From Brachybacterium subflavum (lineage in GTDB: Bacteria > Actinomycetota > Actinomycetes > Actinomycetales > Dermabacteraceae), in assembly GCF_009299795.1 (NCBI RefSeq), contig NZ_VIGP01000002.1, positions 248,001-312,000 on the forward strand: 64,000 bases of DNA, given 5' to 3'. The position numbers and the translations under genes were made by a program. Within the stretch, counting starts at the first letter, position 1, and every line of letters begins with the position of its first letter. A model generated the notes under the pieces. It had not been told where the DNA came from and made no database searches. It saw nothing but the letters and a program-made list of their open reading frames with translations. Positions 24,761 to 32,840 of this stretch are shown here, piece after piece.

Positions 24761-24800
24761 GGTGCGCCGCACGCGGGAGTCGTTCCCCGTGCGGCGCACC
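24761..24800 (-). terminator. Hairpin between pstS and pstC (partial terminator or processing site)
   Basis: GGTGCGCCGCACG (24761-24773) pairs perfectly with CGTGCGGCGCACC (24788-24800), extended by an inner GGG/CCC and an outer CCGACGG/CCGTCGG pair. Such a hairpin commonly makes pstS mRNA more abundant than pstCAB; that role is inferred. Confidence 0.65.
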
Positions 24801-24840
24801 CGAGCGCCCGTCGGCCGTGCGCTCATCGATCGGTCGGGAC

Positions 24841-25956
24841 TCAGCCCTTCGCCTTGATCTTCTCGATGGAGGCGGTGGCGTCCTTGGAGAGCGTGTCGGA
24901 CAGCGGCGCGTTGCCGGCGACCTCGCCCGCGGCCTTCTGGCCGTCCGAGGAGACCACGTAGGAGGCGTAGGACTTCACGAGGTCCGCGGTCTCCTGGTCC
25001 TCGTAGGTGTCGCACAGGGCCATGTAGGAGACGAGGACCAGCGGGTAGGTCGAGGGATCGTCCAGGGTGCGGTCCAGCTGGACGACGATGTCGCCGTCCT
25101 CGCGGTCCTTCTCGCGCGGGGAGTCCTCGACGGCCTGGGCTGCGGCCTCGGGCGAGTACTCGACGTACTCGTCGCCGACCTTGATCTTGGCGATGCCGAG
25201 GTTCCCGGCCTTCGAGGCGTCGGCGTAGCCGATGGTGCCGTCGCCGCCCTCGACCACGGAGATCAGGCCGGAGGTGCCGTCTCCGGACTGGCCGCCCTCG
25301 ACGGGCCAGTCCTCGACCTCGCCGTGCTTCCACGCCTTGGGCGCGGTCTTCTCGAGGTACTGGGTGAAGTTCTCGGTGGTGCCGGAGGAGTCCGAGCGGT
25401 GCACCGGGGTGATCTTGGTCGACGGCAGGTCGGCGTCCGGGTTGTCCTTCTTGATCGCGGCGTCGTCCCAGGTGGTGATGTCGCCGGCGAAGATCCCGGC
25501 GATGGTCTCCGGGGAGAGCTGCAGGTCGTCGACGCCCTTGAGGTTGAAGACGACGGCGATCGGGGAGATGTAGATCGGCACGTCGAAGGCCTTGCCGCCC
25601 TGGCAGGCGTCGGCCGACTGCTTGATCTCGTCCTTCGTGAGAGCGGCGTCCGTGCCGGCGAACTGGACACCCGAGTTCAGGAACTGCTCGCGGCCCGCTC
25701 CGGAGCCGACGGAGTCGTAGGTCACCTGGGCGTCGGGGTTCACGGCCTGGAAGCTCTGGGTCCAGGCGCTCTCGGCCGACTCGGCCGAGGAGGCGCCGGC
25801 ACCGGCGAGCTTGCCGGAGACGCTGCCGGATGCGGCCGCGCCGCCCCCGTCCGACGCGGGTGTGCCCCCGTCGGAGCCGCCGCAGGCGGACAGGGCGAGT
25901 GCGGCGGTGAGTCCGAGCGCGGCGAGAGGGGCGAGCGTGGTCTTGCGAACGATCAC
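24841..25956 (-). CDS. pstS: Phosphate-binding lipoprotein PstS
   Basis: 371 residues from GTG 25956, selected because GGAAGGA lies at the right distance. Lipoprotein signal: basic VRKTT, hydrophobic stretch, lipobox LSAC with the lipidated Cys at about 25. The mature part contains GAGASSAESAES, SVGSGAGREQFLNSG, PIYISPIAVVFNLKG and HRSDSSGTTENFTQYL, the phosphate-contacting loops of PstS. It is the first gene of the operon, under a PHO box. Confidence 0.96.
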   Translation of the reverse strand: MIVRKTTLAPLAALGLTAALALSACGGSDGGTPASDGGGAAASGSVSGKLAGAGASSAESAESAWTQSFQAVNPDAQVTYDSVGSGAGREQFLNSGVQFAGTDAALTKDEIKQSADACQGGKAFDVPIYISPIAVVFNLKGVDDLQLSPETIAGIFAGDITTWDDAAIKKDNPDADLPSTKITPVHRSDSSGTTENFTQYLEKTAPKAWKHGEVEDWPVEGGQSGDGTSGLISVVEGGDGTIGYADASKAGNLGIAKIKVGDEYVEYSPEAAAQAVEDSPREKDREDGDIVVQLDRTLDDPSTYPLVLVSYMALCDTYEDQETADLVKSYASYVVSSDGQKAAGEVAGNAPLSDTLSKDATASIEKIKAKG

Positions 25957-26044
25957 TGCGATTCCTTCCGGGGCAGGGCCCACGAGTACGAGGAGCGCGC
26001 CTCAGGAGTGCCGGGCGGGATACCCGGCGGGGGCGACATGCTCG

Positions 26045-26050
26045 ACGCTA
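26045..26050 (-). promoter_or_regulatory. Candidate pstS -10 element
   Basis: Minus-strand TAGCGT, 27 bases downstream of the PHO box and about 90 bases before the pstS start. Confidence 0.45.
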
Positions 26051-26077
26051 GGGAGCCGAGGTGTCCGCTCTCCCGCC

Positions 26078-26099
26078 GCCGTGTGAACGTCAGATGAAC
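26078..26099 (-). promoter_or_regulatory. PHO box (PhoP-binding direct repeats) upstream of pstS
   Basis: On the minus strand two 11-base direct repeats, GTTCATCTGAC and GTTCACACGGC, stand in tandem. This is the layout of the streptomycete/corynebacterial PhoP operator (GTTCA half-sites in 11-base steps), so phosphate-starvation control of pstSCAB is likely. Confidence 0.8.
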
Positions 26100-26206
26100 G
26101 GGCGGCGCACGCCCGCGCCTGACCATCGGAAGCGCAGGTCAGGGTGCGGGTACAGGTGCATCACACCGAGATCACGGTCCTGTCACAGTTCGGCCTGCGG
26201 CAGCGG

Positions 26207-26290
26207 TCCGGGATCGGGTCAGCAGGCCCGGGATCGGGTGAGCAGGCCCGGGATCGGGTGAGCAGGTCCGGGATCGGGTCAGTAGGCCCG
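26207..26290. repeat. 20-bp tandem repeat spanning the DUF4190 gene stop
   Basis: Four units of the type GGATCGGGT(C/G)AGCAGG(C/T)CCG in exact 20-base steps. The most upstream copy contains the TGA (26279-26281) and the last codons of the gene. Confidence 0.9.
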
Positions 26291-26992
26291 GGACGAGGAC
26301 TCCGCCAGGGAGCCGAGCACGAACCCGCCGACGACGAGGAGCAGGAGGAGGGTGCCGATGATCGAGATGATCAGACCCGCGATCGCGAAGCCGCGCCCGC
26401 CGTGGGTGCTGTTCTCCCCGGTGGCCTGCATGCCGATGACGGAGAAGATGACGCCGAGCGGCGAGAGGGCGCCGCAGGCCACCACGAGCCCCACGAGGCC
26501 CAGGACGAAGCCGGCGATCGCCATCCCCGACGTCGGCCGGGGCGCGTACCCGGCGCCGGGCATCCCGCCGGGGTGCGCCGTCGAGGCCTGGTACGACGGC
26601 TGGGAGGTGGGCCGGTAGGACGGCTGCTGACTCGGTGTCCCGTCGGGCCGGGGCGCCTGCTCCGGCGACCCGAAGGGCCCTCCCGAAGGGGCCGAGGAGC
26701 CGGTGGCGTAGGGGTCCGTCGGACCGTGTCCGCTGCCCGAGCCGTACGGATCGTGGGAGCCGTACGAGCCGTATGAGCCGCCCGAGCTGTACGCGTCGGC
26801 CGAGCCGTACGAGTCGCCCGAACCGTACGAGTCGCCCGAACCGTAGGGGGAACCCAAGCCGTAGGGGGAACCCGATCCGTAGGAATCGCCGGCACCGGTG
26901 GACTCGCCCGCGCCGTAGGGTGACGGTGCGGAGCCCTGAGGGTCCTGGGGTCCGGGGGCGCTGAAGCCGCCGTAGCCGCTGCTGTCACTCAT
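26279..26992 (-). CDS. DUF4190 domain membrane protein with Gly/Ser/Tyr-rich repeats
   Basis: 237 residues. Residues 1-140 are low complexity, with tandem SYGSGD-like repeats (at about 30-65) and then Gly/Pro/Gln-rich sequence. The C-terminal 90 residues hold two membrane spans, SGMAIAGFVLGLVGLVVACGALSPLGVIFSVIGM and GFAIAGLIISIIGTLLLLLVVGGFVLG, matching DUF4190. Function unknown. An AGGAG lies 13 bases before ATG 26992, rather distant. The 3' end sits in a 20-bp tandem array. Confidence 0.8.
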   Translation of the reverse strand: MSDSSGYGGFSAPGPQDPQGSAPSPYGAGESTGAGDSYGSGSPYGLGSPYGSGDSYGSGDSYGSADAYSSGGSYGSYGSHDPYGSGSGHGPTDPYATGSSAPSGGPFGSPEQAPRPDGTPSQQPSYRPTSQPSYQASTAHPGGMPGAGYAPRPTSGMAIAGFVLGLVGLVVACGALSPLGVIFSVIGMQATGENSTHGGRGFAIAGLIISIIGTLLLLLVVGGFVLGSLAESSSRAY

Positions 26993-27127
26993 CGGATCGT
27001 GTTCTCCTGCATGGTCTCGTCGGGGCTCGCCGCCCCACGTGCTTCATTCTCCCGGTCGGGAGCCTGCCTCGCGGGGAGCCTGCCGGGGGCGTCCCCGCCC
27101 ATTGCCGTCGGCCTCGTCGGCCTCGGA

Positions 27128-28078
27128 TCATTCGATGCGCGGCTGATGGCGTTCGACGGCGACGATCCGGCCCCCGGGGACGGCGTGCACGATGAGCGCC
27201 TCGCCGGCCGAGAGATACGGGTCCGAGCGCGGCAGCTCGAGGGCGGCCTCCCGGCTCGCGAACTCGCGCACGGTGGCGATGACGGTGGGGAGCACGGGCC
27301 GGTGGGTGCACAGGATCGTCGGCCGGGCCTCGCGCAGCACGCGCTCGACGACCGCGGCGGTGCGCGAGGGCTCGGACGCATGCCCGGCCTCGGTGAGCGA
27401 CTCCTTGGTGGCGATGTCCAGGCCCGAGAGCCGCGCGTACGGCTGGACCGTCGCCCGGCAGCGCTTCCAGGGGCTGGAGACCACGGAGTCCGGCGCGAAG
27501 GCGTCGATCATCGGCGGCAGGGCCTTGGCCTGCTTCTTCCCCTTCGAGTTCAGGGGGCGGCTCTTCTCGCCGTCGCGCCACTTCGAGCGGGAGACGGCCG
27601 CGGCATGGCGCTGGATGATGATCGGCCGGGTGCGCGCGGTGTCCTCGGCGAGCTGCTCGGAGAGCGCGGTGAGGGTGACGCGGTCGGTCTGCCGGGTGAG
27701 CAGCTGCTCGGCCTCGGAGATCTGCACCCAGCGGGTCTCGTCGATCTCCTTGGGATTCTTCGGGCCGGGCCCGATGCGCGAGCGCACGGCCGCGGTCCAG
27801 TACTGGACGATCTTCGAGCGGCCGTCGGGCAGCAGATAGACGGAGGCGGGCAACGGACGGTGCAGCCGCACCCGGTACCCGGTCTCCTCCCCCACCTCGC
27901 GGACGGCCGCGGCGGGGAAGGTCTCCTTCGCCTCGAGCTTCCCCTTGGGGATCGACCAGTCGTCGTAGCGGGGGCGGTGCACGAGCAGCACCTGCACCGT
28001 GCCGTGCTTCTCGCGCCAGATCAGCGCGCCCGCCGCGAGCACGGCGGGCTGGGCGCCGGGGACCGCCATCGTGCTCAT
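27128..28078 (-). CDS. NUDIX hydrolase fused to histidine phosphatase domain (MutT1-like)
   Basis: 316 residues. The Nudix box spans residues 46-68 (GKLEAKETFPAAAVREVGEETGY pattern; catalytic Glu64/Glu65). The C-terminal half begins with the phosphatase motif IIQRHAAA and includes SSPWKRCRATVQPY and CTHRPVLPTVI, with the second catalytic His. This two-domain layout is that of mycobacterial MutT1, which acts on 8-oxo-dGTP and diadenosine polyphosphates. The start overlaps the mshD stop by four bases. Confidence 0.9.
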   Translation of the reverse strand: MSTMAVPGAQPAVLAAGALIWREKHGTVQVLLVHRPRYDDWSIPKGKLEAKETFPAAAVREVGEETGYRVRLHRPLPASVYLLPDGRSKIVQYWTAAVRSRIGPGPKNPKEIDETRWVQISEAEQLLTRQTDRVTLTALSEQLAEDTARTRPIIIQRHAAAVSRSKWRDGEKSRPLNSKGKKQAKALPPMIDAFAPDSVVSSPWKRCRATVQPYARLSGLDIATKESLTEAGHASEPSRTAAVVERVLREARPTILCTHRPVLPTVIATVREFASREAALELPRSDPYLSAGEALIVHAVPGGRIVAVERHQPRIE

Positions 28079-29145
28079 GCGTTCGTCGCGTCCGACGGCG
28101 CGGAGCTCGGGGCCGCGGAGTCCGACGCCTCGGCGGGGCCCGACGAGCCGACCTCGCGGGCGCGGCGGAACTGGAGGTCACGGCCGGAGACGTCGAAGCC
28201 CAGGTGCTCGTAGAGGCCGAGCGCGGCGGTGTTGTCCCCTTCGACGTAGAGGGTCGCGGCGCCGACGCCGTCGACGGCGAGAACGCGCAGGGCGCGGCTG
28301 AGCAGGGCTCCGGCCACGCCCTGACCGGCGGCCTCGGGGTCGGTGCCGACGGCGTAGATCTCGGCGTCCGATGCGCCCTGGGAGCCCGACGTCCCCTCGG
28401 GGCCCTCGGCCTCCTCGCGCTTGACCCACACGAAGCCCAGCAGCTCGTCGCCGCGGCGGGCCACGTGGAGATCCTCGGCCCGGAACCAGGACTGGGCCAT
28501 GCGCTCGTCGAGGTCCGCACGGGTCAGGCGGCCCTGCTCAGGATGGTCGGCGAAGGCGCGCGCGTTCACCCGCACCCAGGCGTCGGCGTCGCGCGCCGGG
28601 TCGAAGGCGTCCAGCTCGATGGCGGAGTCCCGGGGCTCGCGCGCCGGGATCGCCGCGGCGGCGTCGGCGCCCTGTCCCAGCACACGGCGCATCGTGAGCA
28701 GCTCGCGCACGGGCTCGAGACCGCGCTCGCGCAGGAAGGCGACCGAGGCGTCGAGCGCTCCGTGGGCCCAGATCCCGGCGTCGGGGCGACGCTCGAGGAC
28801 CGCGTCCAGCAGCTGCGAGCCCAGGCCGCGGCGGCGGGCCCCGGGTTCGACGGCGCCCTGGGCGGTGCCGTCGCGCAGCACGGAGGCGTAGGCGAGGACG
28901 CGCGGCGAGTCCGACGAGTCCGATGAGCCCGGCGAGTCGGGTGAGACCGGGGAGCCGGGTGAGACCGGGGAGTCCGACGAGGGGTCGGAGAGCAGCAGGT
29001 GCAGCGTCCCGTCGGCACGCTCGGCGTGCAGGGCGAACAGCGCGGCCTCGTCCAGTGCGGCGACGCCGTCGTGGGCGCGGGTCCGCTCGAGGAGGAGGTC
29101 GACCGCCGGGCGCTGCGCAGGGCGCAGCTCGTCCGTGACGATCAT
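28075..29145 (-). CDS. mshD: Mycothiol synthase
   Basis: 356 residues with two GNAT domains. The N-terminal one includes RRRGLGSQLLDAVLERRPDAGIWAHG and FLRERGLEPVRELLTMRRVL; the C-terminal, catalytic one includes DEIY-like AEIYAVGTDPEAAGQGVAGALLSRALRVL and LYVEGDNTAALGLYEHLGFDV. It acetylates Cys-GlcN-Ins in the last step of mycothiol synthesis, the actinobacterial thiol. Residues about 55-84 are an inserted Ser/Pro/Asp repeat (SPGSPVSPDSPGSSDSSD). AAGGA lies nine bases before ATG 29145. Confidence 0.9.
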   Translation of the reverse strand: MIVTDELRPAQRPAVDLLLERTRAHDGVAALDEAALFALHAERADGTLHLLLSDPSSDSPVSPGSPVSPDSPGSSDSSDSPRVLAYASVLRDGTAQGAVEPGARRRGLGSQLLDAVLERRPDAGIWAHGALDASVAFLRERGLEPVRELLTMRRVLGQGADAAAAIPAREPRDSAIELDAFDPARDADAWVRVNARAFADHPEQGRLTRADLDERMAQSWFRAEDLHVARRGDELLGFVWVKREEAEGPEGTSGSQGASDAEIYAVGTDPEAAGQGVAGALLSRALRVLAVDGVGAATLYVEGDNTAALGLYEHLGFDVSGRDLQFRRAREVGSSGPAEASDSAAPSSAPSDATNA

Positions 29146-29388
29146 GCGGGGGTGTCCTTATGGTCCGTGGCAGGGCTCCGCCGTCGGCGGCTCGTAGACT
29201 GCCACTGTAGCGTTCCCCCGAGCGGTCCCGGGACGCCCTCCCGCGGCGCGGGAGCGGGCGTCGCACCGGATGTCCCGGAGGGCGCGCGGACCCGCGGACG
29301 ATCGGCGACGAGCCGGCCACGGCCACGGGTCCGGACCAGGGCAGGACGAACGCGGACGACGACGGCGAGACGAGTGCGAGGTGGGCGG

Positions 29389-30138
29389 ATGACCGCATCG
29401 GAACGGGCCCCTCTGGGAGCCGTCCTGGCGGTCCTGCTGAGCCTGGTGACGCTCACCGGCGGCGCCTCGGTCCCGCTGATGGCGGCGCTGCTGTGCGTGC
29501 TGGCCCTGCTCGTGGGCATCGGCTGGCCGGACCTGCTCGAGCTGCCCAGCGCGCTCGGCTCGCGCATCGTGATCGTCGCCACGGGCATGCTCGCCGCCCT
29601 GCTCAGCGTGCGCACCGCGGAGAGCGGGGAGCCGCTGTGGAGCGTCGTGGTCGCCTGCGCGCTCGGCATCTTCGGCGCCTTCGTCCACCAGATGGTGCGT
29701 CGCAGCCGCGAGGAGCTCTCCGCCTCCCTGACCGGCACCGTGGGCGGCGTGATGCTCACCGGGATCTCCGCGACCTGGGTGGTCGCCCAGGCCGACGCCG
29801 CGACACCGGCCGAGGTGGGCCTGCTCGCCGCCTCCGGCGCGGGTCTCGCCGTGACGCTGCTGGTGACGGCCCTCGGCCTGCCGCGCACACCCCGGCTGAT
29901 CCTCGCGATCGTGCTGGGCGCGGGCACCACCGCGCTGATGATGCACGAGATGTCCGCGATCGCCTGGCCGATCGCGCTGCTCGTGGGCGCGGTGCTCGCG
30001 ATCGGCGCGAGCGGGGTGCACCTGCTGCTGGGGTCGGTGCTCGCCGCGCGCGAGCCCCTGCCCTCCCTCGCCGTCGCCGCCGGGCCCGTCGCCACGATCG
30101 GCGTCGTGGCACTGCTCACCCAGCGCCTGCTCGGCTGA
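29389..30138 (+). CDS. Polytopic membrane protein of unknown function
   Basis: 249 residues with about eight membrane spans and short loops. Only one polar stretch, HQMVRRSREELSASLTG, is evident. The start ATG 29389 is preceded by GAGG at seven bases. It resembles hypothetical permease-like proteins of actinobacteria; I cannot name the family. It diverges from mshD, separated by 243 bases. The 134-base spacer downstream is degenerate CCCGTCGGCC-type repeat. Confidence 0.75.
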   Translation: MTASERAPLGAVLAVLLSLVTLTGGASVPLMAALLCVLALLVGIGWPDLLELPSALGSRIVIVATGMLAALLSVRTAESGEPLWSVVVACALGIFGAFVHQMVRRSREELSASLTGTVGGVMLTGISATWVVAQADAATPAEVGLLAASGAGLAVTLLVTALGLPRTPRLILAIVLGAGTTALMMHEMSAIAWPIALLVGAVLAIGASGVHLLLGSVLAAREPLPSLAVAAGPVATIGVVALLTQRLLG

Positions 30139-30260
30139 GACGGGCCGGGACGCGCGCCTGCCCGTCCCGTCGGACGGTGCGCCCGCCCGCACCATCGACC
30201 CGGCCCGTCGGCCCGGCTCGTCGCCCGCCCCGTCGGCCCCGCCGGTGCCCTTCCGGCCGG

Positions 30261-30272
30261 TAGAGTGGGGGC
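30261..30272 (+). promoter_or_regulatory. -10 element for leaderless microprotein start
   Basis: TAGAGT, then GGGGGC, then ATG 30273. Confidence 0.55.
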
Positions 30273-30374
30273 ATGTCTGTTCTGTCCCTCGTGTTCACCG
30301 CTCTCGTCGGCGTCGTCGGGCTCGGCACCGCCGGATTCGCCGTCCTCGTGGTCACCCGCCTGTTCGGCCGCTGA
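30273..30374 (+). CDS. 33-residue single-span membrane microprotein
   Basis: Encodes MSVLSLVFTALVGVVG followed by LGTAGFAVLVVTRLFGR and a TGA at 30372-30374. One hydrophobic helix spans nearly the whole peptide, with an Arg near the end and RLFGR at the C terminus. A TAGAGT promoter element sits at the exact leaderless spacing used elsewhere here, and the FABP gene starts four bases after the stop, so this would be the first cistron of that operon. It may be a real small protein or a translated leader that opens the next gene. Confidence 0.6.
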   Translation: MSVLSLVFTALVGVVGLGTAGFAVLVVTRLFGR

Positions 30375-30378
30375 TCCG

Positions 30379-31020
30379 ATGCCGATCGTCCTGGACCCCT
30401 CGCTCCCCGAGAGCCTCTTCCCGCTGGCCTGGCTCGTCGGCTCCTGGAACGGCGACGGCGCCGCTCAGCTCCCCGACGAGGACGGCGAGCTGATCGGCCG
30501 CCGCATCGAGCAGAAGCTCGTGACCTCTGCGAACGAGGACGGCACCCTGGCCTGGGCGATGTCGACGGACCTCGTCGACGCCCCCGCCCCGCTGCCGCCC
30601 ACGAGCGCGTTCGTCGACCCCGAGAAGGTCCCCCAGCAGGAGGCCGGCACGGGCGAGCGCAGCCTGCTGGTGCGCGAGAAGGGCTCCTGGCGCGTCGGCG
30701 ATCCTCTGCCCGGACAGGACCTCGAGGCCGCCCGCGCCGCCAAGCCCGGCGACCCCGCGGGCGTCGTCTCGTACGGCGTCGAGCTCGTGATCGCCCGCGA
30801 GGACGGCGAGGAGATCTGGGCCGGCGAGGTGCGCGGACCGCGCATCCAGCTGGGACTGCGCACCTCCCCCACCGCCCGCGCGGCCGACGGCTCGATCGCC
30901 GCGACCCGCATGTTCGGGCTCGTCGGCGGCCGCCTCATGTGGCTGTGGGAGCGCACGACCGATCCCGCCGCGCCGAACGCGCTCTCCCCCTACCTCTCCG
31001 TCGAGCTCGACCGTGGCTGA
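30379..31020 (+). CDS. FABP/nitrobindin-like protein (DUF1794 type)
   Basis: 213 residues. The opening block PLAWLVGSWNGDGAAQLPD corresponds to the LxGxWxGxG motif of the actinobacterial FABP-like/nitrobindin family, and the end (LMWLWERTTDPA) matches its last beta strands. Homologues are ten-stranded barrels that can bind haem; whether this one keeps a haem-ligand histidine is unclear because I see no conserved His in the expected region. Between residues about 70-130 it has extra sequence relative to the usual 160-200 residues. Next gene overlaps its stop. Confidence 0.75.
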   Translation: MPIVLDPSLPESLFPLAWLVGSWNGDGAAQLPDEDGELIGRRIEQKLVTSANEDGTLAWAMSTDLVDAPAPLPPTSAFVDPEKVPQQEAGTGERSLLVREKGSWRVGDPLPGQDLEAARAAKPGDPAGVVSYGVELVIAREDGEEIWAGEVRGPRIQLGLRTSPTARAADGSIAATRMFGLVGGRLMWLWERTTDPAAPNALSPYLSVELDRG

Positions 31021-32254
31021 CATGGCCGACATGACCGAGCAGCCCGCTCACCCGCAGCGCCCCGTCCACCCGCCCCTGCTGGCGGGCTCCGGCGCCGTGC
31101 TCGCCGAGGACGGACCCGACCGCGGCATGCCCGCCCACTACGGAGCCCCGCTCAGGGAGCAGCGCCGTCTGCTCGCGCGCCGCGCCGTCGTCGACCTCGG
31201 CGGCCACGAGATCCTCGAGCTGAGCGGGGCCGACGCCCGCAGCTGGCTCACCACAGTCACCTCGCAGATGCTCACCGACGCCCCCGTGGGCGCCTCGCGC
31301 TCCCTCGCCGTGCTGAGCCCGCAGGGGCGCGTCGAACACCTGGCCTCCGCCACCGTCACCGGCGAGGAGACGATTCTGCTGGTCACCGACCCCGGTGCCC
31401 GGGCGGGTCTGCGCCGCTACCTCGAGATGATGCGCTTCGCCGCGCGCGTCGAGATCACGGACCGCGACGACCTGCGCCTGCTGGGCGGCCTCGCGCCCGC
31501 CGGGAACATCCTCGGCACCGCGGCGCTCGGGGCGACGGGCCTCGACCTCCCCGAGCCCGCCTTCGTGTGGACCGACCCGCACCCCGCGGTCGCCCCGGGC
31601 CATGTCGCCTACGGGCCCGACCCCGAGGACGGCACCGACTGGGTGCTCACCGCCGTCGATGCCGACGCCGCTGCGGCGCTCCCCTGGCGCGTCGAGCACC
31701 TCGCCGGCAGCGAGGCGGCCGAGGCTCTGCGCATCGCCTCCCACCGTGCACGCCAGGCCTCCGAGGTCGACGAGCGCAGCATCCCGCACGAGCTCGACCT
31801 GCTGCGCACCGCCGTCCACACGGCCAAGGGCTGCTACCGCGGCCAGGAGACCGTCGCCAAGGTGCTGAACCTGGGCCAGCCCCCGCGCCGGCTCACGATG
31901 CTGCTGGTCGACGGGTCGCAGAACGTCATGCCCCGGCACGGCGACCCCGTGCGCCTGGGCGGGAGCGAGGGAAAGCTCGTGGGGACCGTGACCTCTGCCG
32001 CCACCCACGCGGACCTCGGCCCGATCGCCCTGGCCGTCCTCAAGCGCGCCGCTCCGCTCGATGCGCCGCTCGTCATCGGATCCCGGATCAGCGCGGGCCC
32101 GTGGGAAGAAGGCGACGGGGCCGACGGGTCCGACGGTTCCGACGGTTCCGACGCGGCGCCCGAGGACGTCGAGATCACCTGGCTCGATGCGACGCAGGAG
32201 CCCATCGTGATCACCCGCGAGCACGGCGAGAGGCCCCGCACGGCGCGGCTCTGA
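31013..32254 (+). CDS. ygfZ: YgfZ/CAF17-like folate-dependent Fe-S cluster maintenance protein
   Basis: 413 residues. The family signature KGCYRGQETVAKVLNLGQPPRRL lies near residue 275, with the conserved Cys in KGCYxGQE. The GcvT-like N-terminal domain starts at about 55. It is thought to repair or assemble certain Fe-S enzymes using tetrahydrofolate. GTG 31013 overlaps the upstream stop by eight bases; ATG 31022 is an alternative. Residues about 365-378 are a GSDGSDGSD repeat insertion. Short tandem repeats follow the stop. Confidence 0.88.
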   Translation: MADMADMTEQPAHPQRPVHPPLLAGSGAVLAEDGPDRGMPAHYGAPLREQRRLLARRAVVDLGGHEILELSGADARSWLTTVTSQMLTDAPVGASRSLAVLSPQGRVEHLASATVTGEETILLVTDPGARAGLRRYLEMMRFAARVEITDRDDLRLLGGLAPAGNILGTAALGATGLDLPEPAFVWTDPHPAVAPGHVAYGPDPEDGTDWVLTAVDADAAAALPWRVEHLAGSEAAEALRIASHRARQASEVDERSIPHELDLLRTAVHTAKGCYRGQETVAKVLNLGQPPRRLTMLLVDGSQNVMPRHGDPVRLGGSEGKLVGTVTSAATHADLGPIALAVLKRAAPLDAPLVIGSRISAGPWEEGDGADGSDGSDGSDAAPEDVEITWLDATQEPIVITREHGERPRTARL

Positions 32255-32263
32255 ATCGCCGGT

Positions 32264-32305
32264 GCCGCGTTCCGGCCGCGTTCCGGCCCACAGCGGCCCA
32301 CACCG
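32264..32305. repeat. 10-11-bp tandem repeats past the ygfZ stop
   Basis: GCCGCGTTCCG twice (32264, 32275) then GCCCACA(G/C)CG-type 10-mers twice (32286, 32296), starting ten bases after the stop codon. Confidence 0.75.
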
Positions 32306-32339
32306 GCCCGGAGCACATGCCGAGAGCCGCGAGGCCTGA

Positions 32340-32351
32340 CACAATGGGGCC
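32340..32351 (+). promoter_or_regulatory. -10-like element before 32352
   Basis: CACAAT, then GGGGCC, then ATG 32352; weaker than the TANNNT cases. Confidence 0.35.
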
Positions 32352-32840
32352 ATGGGCATGAGCGCGCAGAGTGAGCGGCACGATGCGCCCCAGGGCGCGG
32401 CCCCGGGAAGACCACAGGGCCAGTCGCTGTCCTGGTCGCAGCAGCGCGCAGAGGTGATCGCCGCGCAGGAGCAGGCGCTCGAGCACGCCCGTCGGACCGA
32501 GCACGAGAAGGCCACCGCGATCCTGCGGGAGTACGTCGAGCGCTTCGAGACCGCGGGCATCGCCCCGCGTCCGCTGCGCGCGCTCCCCTTCAAGGGCTCC
32601 GGGACCATCCGCACCCCGCTGCACGGCTGGTACCTCAAGCAGGACCGCACGATCGGCATCGACACCCGGGCCCGCTATTTCATCCTGCGGGCCGACGGCG
32701 GACTGCTCACGAGATTGCGGGGGGCGGAGATCGAACCCGTCGACGCCCCGCTGGTGGTGGGCCGCGGCGGCCGCGACGGTGAGACCTTCGACCTCAGGGA
32801 GCTGCTCGAGATGCGACTGAAGGATCCGGTGGTCGCATGA
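32352..32840 (+). CDS. Conserved-looking hypothetical protein
   Basis: 162 residues, soluble. Residues 1-25 are disordered; 28-70 form a predicted helix rich in Glu/Ala (WSQQRAEVIAAQEQALEHARRTEHEKATAILREYVERF); the C-terminal half (GIAPRPLRALPFKGSGTIRTPLHGWYLKQDRTIGIDTRARYFIL) looks like a small beta domain. I do not recognise a family. It overlaps the downstream FUSC-like transporter gene by four bases, so it may act with it. Confidence 0.7.
   Translation: MGMSAQSERHDAPQGAAPGRPQGQSLSWSQQRAEVIAAQEQALEHARRTEHEKATAILREYVERFETAGIAPRPLRALPFKGSGTIRTPLHGWYLKQDRTIGIDTRARYFILRADGGLLTRLRGAEIEPVDAPLVVGRGGRDGETFDLRELLEMRLKDPVVA

Noticed and set aside
29146-29388. Possible gene in the mshD/29389 divergent spacer
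   Set aside because: No frame with start signals; the sequence looks like promoter region and GC-rich spacer.
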